Below are positions 56,154-64,000 of a DNA stretch of 64,000 bases, piece by piece. Position 1 is the stretch's first letter. Each line of letters opens with the position of its first letter. The stretch covers positions 1-64,000 of the forward strand of contig JAQWHI010000003.1 in assembly GCA_029249445.1 (NCBI GenBank), given 5' to 3'. The translations under genes and the position numbers were made by a program. The notes under the pieces were generated by a model, which ran no database searches, was not told where the DNA came from, and saw nothing but the letters and a program-made list of their open reading frames with translations. This DNA comes from Crocinitomicaceae bacterium (lineage in GTDB: Bacteria > Bacteroidota > Bacteroidia > Flavobacteriales_D > Crocinitomicaceae).

Positions 56154-56882
56154 ATGAAGTTATATACCAAAGGAATTAAAAAGTCATACAAAGGACGAGA
56201 TGTCGTTAAAGGAGTTTCAGTTGAAGTAAAACAAGGTGAAATTGTTGGGCTGCTTGGTCCAAACGGTGCCGGTAAAACAACATCCTTTTACATGATTGTT
56301 GGACTAGTAAAACCTGATGAAGGAAACGTTTATCTGGACGATACTGAAATCACAAAATTACCGATGTTTAAGCGGTCTCAAATGGGGATTGGATATTTAC
56401 CTCAGGAGGTTTCTGTATTCAGAAAATTAAGCGTTGAAGATAATATCATGGCAATATTGGAGATGGGAGAAATGTCGAAAAAAGAAAGGAAAGATCGACT
56501 TGAAGAACTCCTCAATGATTTCAGTTTGAACCATGTAAGAAAGAATTTAGGAAGCCGACTCTCAGGCGGAGAAAAAAGACGGACCGAAATTGCGCGTGCC
56601 CTTGCTACAAATCCTAAATTCGTCTTGTTAGATGAACCCTTTGCGGGAGTTGATCCAATTGCCGTTGAAGATATACAAAGCATTGTCGCAGACCTGAAAA
56701 AACGAAATATCGGTATACTGATCACGGATCACAATGTACAAGAAACACTATCAATTACGGATCGCGCCTATTTACTTTTTGAAGGTGAAATTCTGCGATC
56801 AGGTACCGCAACAGAACTTGCCAATGACGAGGTTGTTCGCAAGGTGTACTTAGGACAAAATTTCGAATTGCGTCAGAAGTAA
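56154..56882 (+). CDS. lptB: LPS export ABC transporter ATP-binding protein
   Basis: [92 protein letters not shown]. Confidence 0.95.
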   Translation: MKLYTKGIKKSYKGRDVVKGVSVEVKQGEIVGLLGPNGAGKTTSFYMIVGLVKPDEGNVYLDDTEITKLPMFKRSQMGIGYLPQEVSVFRKLSVEDNIMAILEMGEMSKKERKDRLEELLNDFSLNHVRKNLGSRLSGGEKRRTEIARALATNPKFVLLDEPFAGVDPIAVEDIQSIVADLKKRNIGILITDHNVQETLSITDRAYLLFEGEILRSGTATELANDEVVRKVYLGQNFELRQK

Positions 56883-56946
56883 AACTCAATTGATTTTCAA
56901 AACAGGGAAATTTATAGGTTTGCGGAATTAATAAAAGTTTAAAGCA

Positions 56947-56978
56947 AAAAAAACCATCATAATATGATGGTTTTTTTC
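56947..56978. terminator. Bidirectional Rho-independent terminator
   Basis: AAAAAAACCATCATAATATGATGGTTTTTTT. Confidence 0.8.
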
Positions 56979-56993
56979 AATCTTTATAGCGAT

Positions 56994-57146
56994 CTAAGAG
57001 GGAAGACGGTCGTCATCTATTTTCTCTACGCTTCCACTTTTATTGCCGTATGCATCACAGTGCCCACCCTGAGAAGATCCACAGCTAGCTGATACTGCTG
57101 CCACCATCAACCCTAGAAATGCAAATGCTAAAACTCTCTTTTTCAT
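56994..57146 (-). CDS. 50-aa putative lipoprotein (absent from the ORF track)
   Basis: Manual translation: MKKRVLAFAFLGLMVAAVSASCGSSQGGHCDAYGNKSGSVEKIDDDRLPS*; lipobox-like VSASC; upstream TAACTTTG (minus strand, 57207-57214) matches TAnnTTTG. Confidence 0.7.
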   Translation of the reverse strand: MKKRVLAFAFLGLMVAAVSASCGSSQGGHCDAYGNKSGSVEKIDDDRLPS

Positions 57147-57382
57147 CCTTGTTAGATTTAATTAATTTATATTAGGTTTCATTCGTTTGTTGTATACTGA
57201 ACGCTCCAAAGTTACTATAAATTATAAATCCGATAAAATAATCTTATTCACATTGACTATTGAACTACTTTTTTCGCCCTGACTTTTTCGGAAAATAACT
57301 GCCTAATGAAATTATAAACCACGAAAATTATGCGATTGGTATATATTGTGATTGAAATAAACTAAATTTCAGAACGTTAAAA

Positions 57383-59086
57383 ATGCTCATGCGCCCACTC
57401 TTATTTTTTCTTGCATTTGGCCTCCCTCTGATCGGGTTTGGACAGAAAAAATATACATTAACCTACAGAAACAACAATTTCACTGGTTTTATCAAGCATC
57501 CGCAACGAGAATTCAAGGACAGTACAAAAGCCTTGAACTATATTTATAACCTCAAAAAATCTGCAATTTCGAAGGGTTTCGTGCTCGCGTCAATAGACAC
57601 AATAACCTATAGCTCCAATCATAATGCGAATATTTATTTTGTAATGGGTAGAAAGTTTCGCAGTGTCCAACTCCTTATTCCTGCGAAAGAATTGTCCTTT
57701 ATTCGAAAACATGAACGTATTAATGAAAAACTGATTGCCAACCTAGATTTCACACCAAAAGAGATAACATCTATCCTGTCTCGCATACACAATGTCTACT
57801 TGAATAATGGTTATCCTTTTGCCTCAATCAAATTAAATCAACATGACTTAAACAATAACGAACTAACGGCAAATCTTGAGGTAGTCCGAGGACCTTATAA
57901 GGAGTGGAAGCAGGTACATATCAAAGGCGCCAGCAAAGTCTCCGAAATCTATATTTCAAACCTAATTGGTATCCGAAAGGGCTCCCCATACAATGCAACG
58001 CAGCTAAAAAAAATCGCTTCCAGAATTGAGCAAGTTCCATTTTTAGAGGAAGTAAAACCACATGAACTCTTATTTACTGAAAATGGATGTGAGCTTTATG
58101 TTTATCTTAAAGCAATACCAATTAGTTCGTTCAATGGTATTATAGGATTACAGCCCAACCCAATAACCGACAAATTGTCTTTTACTGGAGAGCTGAATCT
58201 GAAACTTTTGAATTTGCTGAACCGAGGGGAACTCTTAGCAATAAATTGGCAAAGTATCGGCGAACAAACACAATCGCTTTCTTCTAATCTGAACTATCCG
58301 TTTCTTTTTAACACACCTTTCGGTGTCGACGCAAGCTTCGATTTATACAAGAGAGATACCTCATTTTTAGAGTTAAACTCTACCATAGGTATTCAATACT
58401 TTCTGAAACAAGGAAACTATCTTAAAGCATATTATCAAAATTTATCGAATAGCATTTTATCCGGAGGTGCAAATAATCCGACATACAATAAATTGGGAAA
58501 TGTAAAAACCAACTACTATGGCTTATCATATCTTTCAACTCAAGTCGATTATCTTCCCAACCCAACGAGAGGATATAAAATTGAAGTTAGCTCTGCTGCT
58601 GGTTCACGTGAGTCTCAACTCAATGATTCTGCCCAGGTACTAAAATCACTAACATTTCGAGGAACTATTGCCTTTGAACTATTCGCACCAATCGCGAAAC
58701 GACATACAATGCGATTGGCGAACACAACTCAGTATTACTCCGCAAGCAACATTTTTGAAAATGAAGTCTATCGATTTGGAGGACTCAATGCACAACGTGG
58801 ATTTAACGAGGATGAATTGTTCGCTACAACACGAACTTCCTCTGTCCTTGAATACCGTTTTCTATTGGATCGAAACTCACACGTTTTTGCTTTTGCCGAT
58901 CAAACCTGGTACGAGAATACCTCAAACAGCTATTCCAAGGACACCCCTTTTGGGTTTGGCGTCGGCCTGTCATTCAGCACCAATTTAGGTGTATTTTCAA
59001 TCTCGTACGGACTGGGTAAACAAAGAAATAATCCCATTGAACTCAACAATGGCAAGGTGCATTTCGGTTATATTGCTTATTTTTAA
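57383..59086 (+). CDS. Omp85/BamA-superfamily outer membrane protein with POTRA domains
   Basis: Signal peptide; POTRA-like KQVHIKGASKVSEIYISNLIGIRKGSPYNATQLKKIASRIEQVPFLEEV; C-terminal barrel with YRFGGLNAQRGFNEDELFATTRTSSVLEYRF. Confidence 0.8.
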   Translation: MLMRPLLFFLAFGLPLIGFGQKKYTLTYRNNNFTGFIKHPQREFKDSTKALNYIYNLKKSAISKGFVLASIDTITYSSNHNANIYFVMGRKFRSVQLLIPAKELSFIRKHERINEKLIANLDFTPKEITSILSRIHNVYLNNGYPFASIKLNQHDLNNNELTANLEVVRGPYKEWKQVHIKGASKVSEIYISNLIGIRKGSPYNATQLKKIASRIEQVPFLEEVKPHELLFTENGCELYVYLKAIPISSFNGIIGLQPNPITDKLSFTGELNLKLLNLLNRGELLAINWQSIGEQTQSLSSNLNYPFLFNTPFGVDASFDLYKRDTSFLELNSTIGIQYFLKQGNYLKAYYQNLSNSILSGGANNPTYNKLGNVKTNYYGLSYLSTQVDYLPNPTRGYKIEVSSAAGSRESQLNDSAQVLKSLTFRGTIAFELFAPIAKRHTMRLANTTQYYSASNIFENEVYRFGGLNAQRGFNEDELFATTRTSSVLEYRFLLDRNSHVFAFADQTWYENTSNSYSKDTPFGFGVGLSFSTNLGVFSISYGLGKQRNNPIELNNGKVHFGYIAYF

Positions 59087-59089
59087 TCC

Positions 59090-60415
59090 ATGGACTATTT
59101 CACGTTACTTATTGGGATTTTTGCCGGTGGAATCATCGGATTTCTGGCTGCAAAATTGATTGGCCAACCAGCAAATAATTTTTCACAAGAGAATGAACTT
59201 CAACAACTGAAAATTGAAAATGCAACTCTGAAAAATTCCTCTGAAACTCAATCCAAAGACCTAGAATCGTATAAAGAAGACCTTAAGAACGTACGTTTCT
59301 CTCATGAAAATGAATTGAAAAAAGCGACAGAGTGGAAGAGCAAATATGATGCTTTGTCAGAAAAAATTGAAGATCAGAAAAAAGAACTCGCAACACTTCA
59401 AGTCAAATTCACAAAAGAATTTGAACTGGTTGCAAATAAAATACTTGAAGAAAAAAGCAACAAATTCACCGACCAAAACAAAAAAAACATAGATGCAATA
59501 TTAAATCCATTAAAAGAGAAAATTGGAGAGTTCCAGAAAAAAGTAGAGGATACCAACGAAAAAAGTGTTGAAAGATCTGCGGCACTTGAAGAGCAACTAA
59601 AAATGCTGAAAGACCTCAACCAAGAGATAACGCAAGAAACAAAAAGTTTAACCCAAGCACTCCGAGGAGACTCCAAAGCACAAGGGAATTGGGGCGAAAT
59701 GCATTTGGAATCGATTTTAGATAAAGCGGGACTGCAGAAAAATACACATTATACGAAAGAAACCAATTTAAAGGCAGAGGATGGAAGTAATCAGCGATTG
59801 GACTATATTATAAAGCTTCCTGACGGAAAACATCTCGTTTTAGACTCTAAAGTATCACTCACAGCTTACAGTAATTATTTTGATGCCGAAACTGAAGAAG
59901 AACAAGAAATATGTCTCAAACAGCACATCGAAAGCATCAATACGCATGTAAAAATGCTCGGAGGTAAGGACTATCAAAAATTACATGATATCAATACTCC
60001 TGACTATGTAATTATGTTTGTTGCAAATGAACCCGCATTGACACTTGCACTGAAAGAAGATCAGGCGCTGTTCGAAAAAGCCTTAGATAAAAATATTGTA
60101 ATTGTATCAACATCTACATTACTAGCCACCCTTAGAACTATTTCATACATTTGGAAACAAGACCTACAAAACAAAAATGCAGAGGAAATTGCCCGACAAG
60201 CAGGAAACCTCTATGATAAATTCGTAGGTTTCACAAACGATCTCATCTCACTCGGGAGACAAATGGACACTGCAAACAAAACATATTCTGATGCAATGAA
60301 CAAACTCACCAAGGGAACGGGAAATATTACAAAACGAATCGAAAACCTCCAAAAACTCGGTGTAAATCCATCAAAAACCATTGATCAACGCCTTCTCGAT
60401 CGATCTGAAGATTAG
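59090..60415 (+). CDS. rmuC: DNA recombination protein RmuC
   Basis: N-terminal TM, coiled coil, then QGNWGEMHLESILDKAGLQKNTHYTKETNLKAEDGSNQRLDYIIKLPDGKHLVLDSKVSLTAY. Confidence 0.93.
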   Translation: MDYFTLLIGIFAGGIIGFLAAKLIGQPANNFSQENELQQLKIENATLKNSSETQSKDLESYKEDLKNVRFSHENELKKATEWKSKYDALSEKIEDQKKELATLQVKFTKEFELVANKILEEKSNKFTDQNKKNIDAILNPLKEKIGEFQKKVEDTNEKSVERSAALEEQLKMLKDLNQEITQETKSLTQALRGDSKAQGNWGEMHLESILDKAGLQKNTHYTKETNLKAEDGSNQRLDYIIKLPDGKHLVLDSKVSLTAYSNYFDAETEEEQEICLKQHIESINTHVKMLGGKDYQKLHDINTPDYVIMFVANEPALTLALKEDQALFEKALDKNIVIVSTSTLLATLRTISYIWKQDLQNKNAEEIARQAGNLYDKFVGFTNDLISLGRQMDTANKTYSDAMNKLTKGTGNITKRIENLQKLGVNPSKTIDQRLLDRSED

Positions 60416-60504
60416 TTCTACAAGAATTCTTCAACGAAACACCCTATCAGTGGGTTTTTAAATCGTTAATAAAAGCTAATACATCCGATGATATCGGAGA
60501 GAGA

Positions 60505-60535
60505 TTGTGTCAATAACTCATTTTGTTTAACTTTG
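60505..60535 (+). promoter_or_regulatory. Promoter of the gpx-SRPBCC-CIA30-photolyase cluster
   Basis: TTG (60505-60507), 20-nt spacer, TAACTTTG (60528-60535). Confidence 0.55.
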
Positions 60536-60557
60536 TTGTTAATTTGTTAAACAAAAT
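60520..60557 (+). promoter_or_regulatory. Perfect 12-bp inverted repeat (14-nt spacer) overlapping the -7 element: candidate operator
   Basis: ATTTTGTTTAAC (60520-60531) / GTTAAACAAAAT (60546-60557). Confidence 0.65.
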
Positions 60558-60569
60558 AGGTTTGATGTT

Positions 60570-61106
60570 ATGAGCATTTTTGATTTACTTTCACTCAGTC
60601 AGGTTCCAAAAGTGACATCGTCGGTACCAAGCAGCAGTATATATGATTTAAGCATAGGCTCCTTAGATGGAAAAACGATAAACCTGTCTGACTTTAAAGG
60701 AAAAAAAATACTATTTGTAAACGTTGCTTCGCGGTGTGGATTCACAAAACAATACAAGGGACTTCAACGCCTTTTTGAACAAGAAAGAGAACGACTTATA
60801 GTAATAGGTATACCTTGCAATCAATTTGGTCGCCAAGAGAGCGGGAGTTCAAAAGCGATTCAAAATTTTTGTAGCCGTAATTTTGGGGTTTCTTTCCCAA
60901 TCTCAGAGAAAATAAAAGTAAAGGGGACCAATCAACATCCAATTTATAATTGGCTAACCAACAAGCTATTGAATGGAGCGGTGGATTCAAAAGTGAAATG
61001 GAACTTTCAAAAATATTTAATCAATGAGGAGGGTGCATTGCAATCCATTTTCTCTTCAAAAATCGATCCTTTGTCAAAGGAGATCATCGATGCAATCAAA
61101 AAATAA
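60570..61106 (+). CDS. Glutathione peroxidase (Cys type)
   Basis: KKILFVNVASRCGFTKQYKGLQRLFEQ; VIGIPCNQFGRQESGS; VKWNFQKYLI. Confidence 0.93.
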   Translation: MSIFDLLSLSQVPKVTSSVPSSSIYDLSIGSLDGKTINLSDFKGKKILFVNVASRCGFTKQYKGLQRLFEQERERLIVIGIPCNQFGRQESGSSKAIQNFCSRNFGVSFPISEKIKVKGTNQHPIYNWLTNKLLNGAVDSKVKWNFQKYLINEEGALQSIFSSKIDPLSKEIIDAIKK

Positions 61107-61124
61107 ACTAGAAAAACAGACAGT

Positions 61125-61613
61125 ATGGAAATAAAAAAGCTTGCAGGTATCTACCAACTGAAAACAACACAATTTGTGGATGCGCCTATTGAGGAGGTAT
61201 GGGATTTTTTCAGCAAACCTGCAAACCTTGAAACGATTACTCCTGACAATCTCAACTTTTCTATCCGAAGCGAAACTTCTGACGTCATGAGAGGAGGTGA
61301 TGTTATCAGTTATAAAATCAAAATATTTCCACTCATAAAATCCAGTTGGCTAACAGAAATAAAGCATGTAGAGCACCGACGGGCTTTTGTCGATGAGCAA
61401 CGCATAGGCCCTTATAAAATTTGGCATCACCGCCACACATTTGAAGCCACTGACGGTGGAACGTTAATGACCGACGAAATTCACTTTCTTCCCCCTTTCC
61501 CCAAACTATCAGGGTTTCTTGTTCATCTTATGATTAAACCAAAACTAATTGAAATTTTTAGCCATAGAAAAGTCGTCGTAGATCAGCTTTTCAATACACC
61601 GAAAACAAAATAG
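61125..61613 (+). CDS. SRPBCC family protein
   Basis: LKTTQFVDAPIEEVWDFFSKPANLETITPDNLNFSI; RIGPYKIWHHRHTFEATDGGTLMTDEIHF. Confidence 0.85.
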   Translation: MEIKKLAGIYQLKTTQFVDAPIEEVWDFFSKPANLETITPDNLNFSIRSETSDVMRGGDVISYKIKIFPLIKSSWLTEIKHVEHRRAFVDEQRIGPYKIWHHRHTFEATDGGTLMTDEIHFLPPFPKLSGFLVHLMIKPKLIEIFSHRKVVVDQLFNTPKTK

Positions 61614-61624
61614 ACATTGGAGCA

Positions 61625-62119
61625 ATGTACATCTCCTCAAAAATATACGATTTCAAATCAAATCTTAGTCTTCGAAACTGCAGCAGTATAAATGATACAG
61701 TGATGGGAGGAATGTCGAGTTCTGAAATATCTATTACTACATCAGGTTACGGTGTATTTTCAGGTTCTGTATCCACGAAAAACAACGGAGGTTTTGCTTT
61801 AGTGCGTTGCCAGCTCAACCAAATATCAATTGGCCGAAAAAAAGCAATTGAATTACGCATCAAAGGTGATTCAAAAGTGTATCAATTAAGAATAAAAGAT
61901 CAATCAAATTTAGCGCATGGCTATGTCGGAAGTTTCCAGACTTCGTCCAAATGGGAAACCGTGAGAATTGAGCTGGCAAACCTCTATCCGAGTTATCGTG
62001 GAAGAAAATTAGCTTTACCGAATTTCAATGCAACAGTCATTGATGAAGTTTCAATTCTTATTGCGAACAATAAAAATGAATCATTTAAATTGCTCATCGA
62101 TACCATTCAATTGGTCTAA
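61625..62119 (+). CDS. CIA30 family protein
   Basis: SINDTVMGGMSSSEISITTSGYGVFSGSVSTKNNGGFALVRC; IELRIKGDSKVYQLRIKD; ISILIANNKNESFKLLIDTIQL. Confidence 0.85.
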   Translation: MYISSKIYDFKSNLSLRNCSSINDTVMGGMSSSEISITTSGYGVFSGSVSTKNNGGFALVRCQLNQISIGRKKAIELRIKGDSKVYQLRIKDQSNLAHGYVGSFQTSSKWETVRIELANLYPSYRGRKLALPNFNATVIDEVSILIANNKNESFKLLIDTIQLV

Positions 62120-62131
62120 ATAGTATACGTT

Positions 62132-63421
62132 ATGAAAACACCCATCTCGATTTTTTGGTTCCGCAGGGACATTCGTCTCCATGACAATACAGCGTTGAAT
62201 GCTGCACTTTCGGAAAACAAAAATGTACTGCCGATCTTTATTTTCGATACGACCATATTGGAGGAACTACCGCAAGATGACGCGAGAGTATCATTTCTTC
62301 ACAATTCCTTGAATTCCATTCACAACGAATTGAAAAAGCATGGCGCTTCATTGAATTGTCTATTAGGGAAGCCAATCAAGGTTTGGAAGCAACTCGCGGA
62401 TACATACGACATTCAAAATGTTTATTTCAACAAAGACTACGAACCTTATGCCAGAGAACGAGACAGTGCAGTGAGTTCTTTTTTATCAGACAGAGGTATC
62501 AAGGTTCTTACATTTAAAGATCAAGTGATTTTCGAGGAAGGTGAAATTGTAAAAAATGATGGAAAACCATATACGGTATACACACCGTACAAAAACAAGT
62601 GGTTGACAAAATTTTCAGATCAATACCATCCAGTAAAGTTGCAAATAGATCGCTTCTGGAAAACAACTTTTGACTTCCCAAGTCTAGAAGATATAAATTT
62701 TCAAGAATCAAAAATTAGCGTTCCTACTTTTGATCTATCCGTTGTAAAAACCTATACTGAAACGCGCAATTTCCCTTGGCAAAAAGGTACCAGTTCAATT
62801 AGTACGCACCTGCGTTTTGGAACTGTCAGTATTCGTGAAATTGTATCGAAACAGACCCCAGGATCTACATATCTTAACGAACTCATTTGGCGGGAGTTTT
62901 TCATGCAAATCCTCTATCATTTCCCAAAATCAGCTCACTCGAATTTTAAAACCAAATACGATTTTGTAGAATGGCGCAACAATAAGTTAGAATTTGATAA
63001 ATGGTGCACAGGTCAAACAGGCTACCCCATTGTTGATGCTGGGATGCGTGAATTAAATGAAACAGGTTTAATGCACAATCGTGTAAGAATGATCACCGCA
63101 GGGTTTCTTTGTAAGCATCTTTTGATTGATTGGCGCTGGGGTGAGGCCTATTTTGCTAAAAAACTGCTTGATTTTGACCTCTCCTCGAACGTTGGAAACT
63201 GGCAATGGGCAGCAGGGACAGGGTGTGACTCTGCGCCATATTTTAGAATATTCAACCCCGCTGAACAACAAAAAAAATTCGATGCCAAGTACTACTATGT
63301 GAACAAATGGGTGCCTGACTTAAATTCCTTCGACTACCCAGCGCCAATCGTCGATCACAAAGTTGCCAGAGAGCGCGCACTCACCGCATACAAGAAAGGA
63401 TTGAGCCAGATTAAAATGTAA
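62132..63421 (+). CDS. phrB: Deoxyribodipyrimidine photolyase
   Basis: SIFWFRRDIRLHDNTALNAAL; FDKWCTGQTGYPIVDAGMRELNETGLMHNRVRMITAGFLCKHLLIDWRWGEAYFAKKLLDFDLSSNVGNWQWAAGTGCD. Confidence 0.96.
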   Translation: MKTPISIFWFRRDIRLHDNTALNAALSENKNVLPIFIFDTTILEELPQDDARVSFLHNSLNSIHNELKKHGASLNCLLGKPIKVWKQLADTYDIQNVYFNKDYEPYARERDSAVSSFLSDRGIKVLTFKDQVIFEEGEIVKNDGKPYTVYTPYKNKWLTKFSDQYHPVKLQIDRFWKTTFDFPSLEDINFQESKISVPTFDLSVVKTYTETRNFPWQKGTSSISTHLRFGTVSIREIVSKQTPGSTYLNELIWREFFMQILYHFPKSAHSNFKTKYDFVEWRNNKLEFDKWCTGQTGYPIVDAGMRELNETGLMHNRVRMITAGFLCKHLLIDWRWGEAYFAKKLLDFDLSSNVGNWQWAAGTGCDSAPYFRIFNPAEQQKKFDAKYYYVNKWVPDLNSFDYPAPIVDHKVARERALTAYKKGLSQIKM

Positions 63422-63884
63422 GCTCCATATACCGCACTGTGGGGTCTGGATTATCATAATATGCGGGTATATCATCGAAGCCTAATTTCTCGTACAAAGC
63501 ATTTGCACTCTTGAGCTTTGACACTGTATCCAAACGCATTTTGACGTATCCCAGGTTCTTTGCAATTAAAATAATTTCGTCGCACAGACGGCGGCCGAAC
63601 CCGTCTCCTTGCAATTCTGGGGAAACATACAATCGTTTCATTTCACAAATTTCATCTGTAAGTCTCCGAATTCCAACTCCCCCAGCAATTGTATCGTTCA
63701 CTTTTAAATAGATAAAACAACCGCTTGAGCCACCATACATTTCATGGAACACTTCAAACTCTTTTTTCGTGTTTTGAAAATCGAGATTCATCCCCAACCA
63801 TTGAAAATAAGCTACTGTAAGCGACTTTGCGATGGCAAAATCTGCTGAGGTAGTGCATGTATATAACATAACATTGCTCGACAT
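63411..63884 (-). CDS. GNAT family N-acetyltransferase
   Basis: GGVGIRRLTDEICEMKRLYVSPELQGDGFGRRLCDEIILIAKNLGYVKMRLDTVSKLKSANALYEKLGF. Confidence 0.9.
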   Translation of the reverse strand: MSSNVMLYTCTTSADFAIAKSLTVAYFQWLGMNLDFQNTKKEFEVFHEMYGGSSGCFIYLKVNDTIAGGVGIRRLTDEICEMKRLYVSPELQGDGFGRRLCDEIILIAKNLGYVKMRLDTVSKLKSANALYEKLGFDDIPAYYDNPDPTVRYMELTF

Positions 63885-63908
63885 GAATCTTTTTTTGAAG
63901 AAATAAAA

Positions 63909-64000
63909 TTAGCTTCTCGAGGCACGCATTGATGCACGAATCTCTTTCATGAAATCAGAAGCATATACAAAATCTAGTATTTCAGGATTGTCAGTCTTGA
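63909..64000 (-). CDS. C-terminal part of a CDS running off the window edge
   Basis: Minus-strand frame KTDNPEILDFVYASDFMKEIRASMRASRS* open to the window end. Confidence 0.4.
   Translation of the reverse strand, partial: KTDNPEILDFVYASDFMKEIRASMRASRS

Overview
This is a chromosomal segment from a Bacteroidota bacterium, most likely Flavobacteriales. The evidence is T9SS and gliding-type C-terminal domains, Bacteroidetes-type TTG-N19-TAnnTTTG promoters, and the rplQ-carA-eno order. The core is an ~18 kb leftward str/S10/spc/alpha ribosomal protein cluster (rpsL to rplQ, 37432 to 19867), followed by carA and eno. The flanks are mostly housekeeping and accessory metabolic genes: an ECF-type sigma/TPR pair, paaG/paaH-like genes, a WYL regulator, an MbnH/MbnP-like pair, a UvrD/RecB-like helicase-nuclease, hutU, T9SS surface proteins, pdhB, etfBA, a CNT transporter, recQ, tatC, DUF5686, lptB, an Omp85-like protein, rmuC, and a gpx-SRPBCC-CIA30-photolyase cluster. 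No mobile element, CRISPR array, tRNA or rRNA was recognised, and there is no clear-cut novel multi-gene system. The observations I rate highest are: (1) an in-frame TAA at codon 30 of the essential gene fusA, just after the P-loop, in an otherwise intact frame; (2) a second in-frame TAA splitting a full-length DUF5686 gene; (3) a perfect 12-bp inverted repeat over the -7 element of the photolyase/peroxidase cluster promoter; (4) an unusually long intergenic region between rpsM and rpsK with overlapping, mutually exclusive hairpins; (5) an MbnH-MbnP-like pair; (6) short unannotated ORFs, including a 26-codon ORF overlapping infA (TAATG) and a 50-aa lipoprotein. All calls come from reading the sequence. 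No searches or structure predictions were run.
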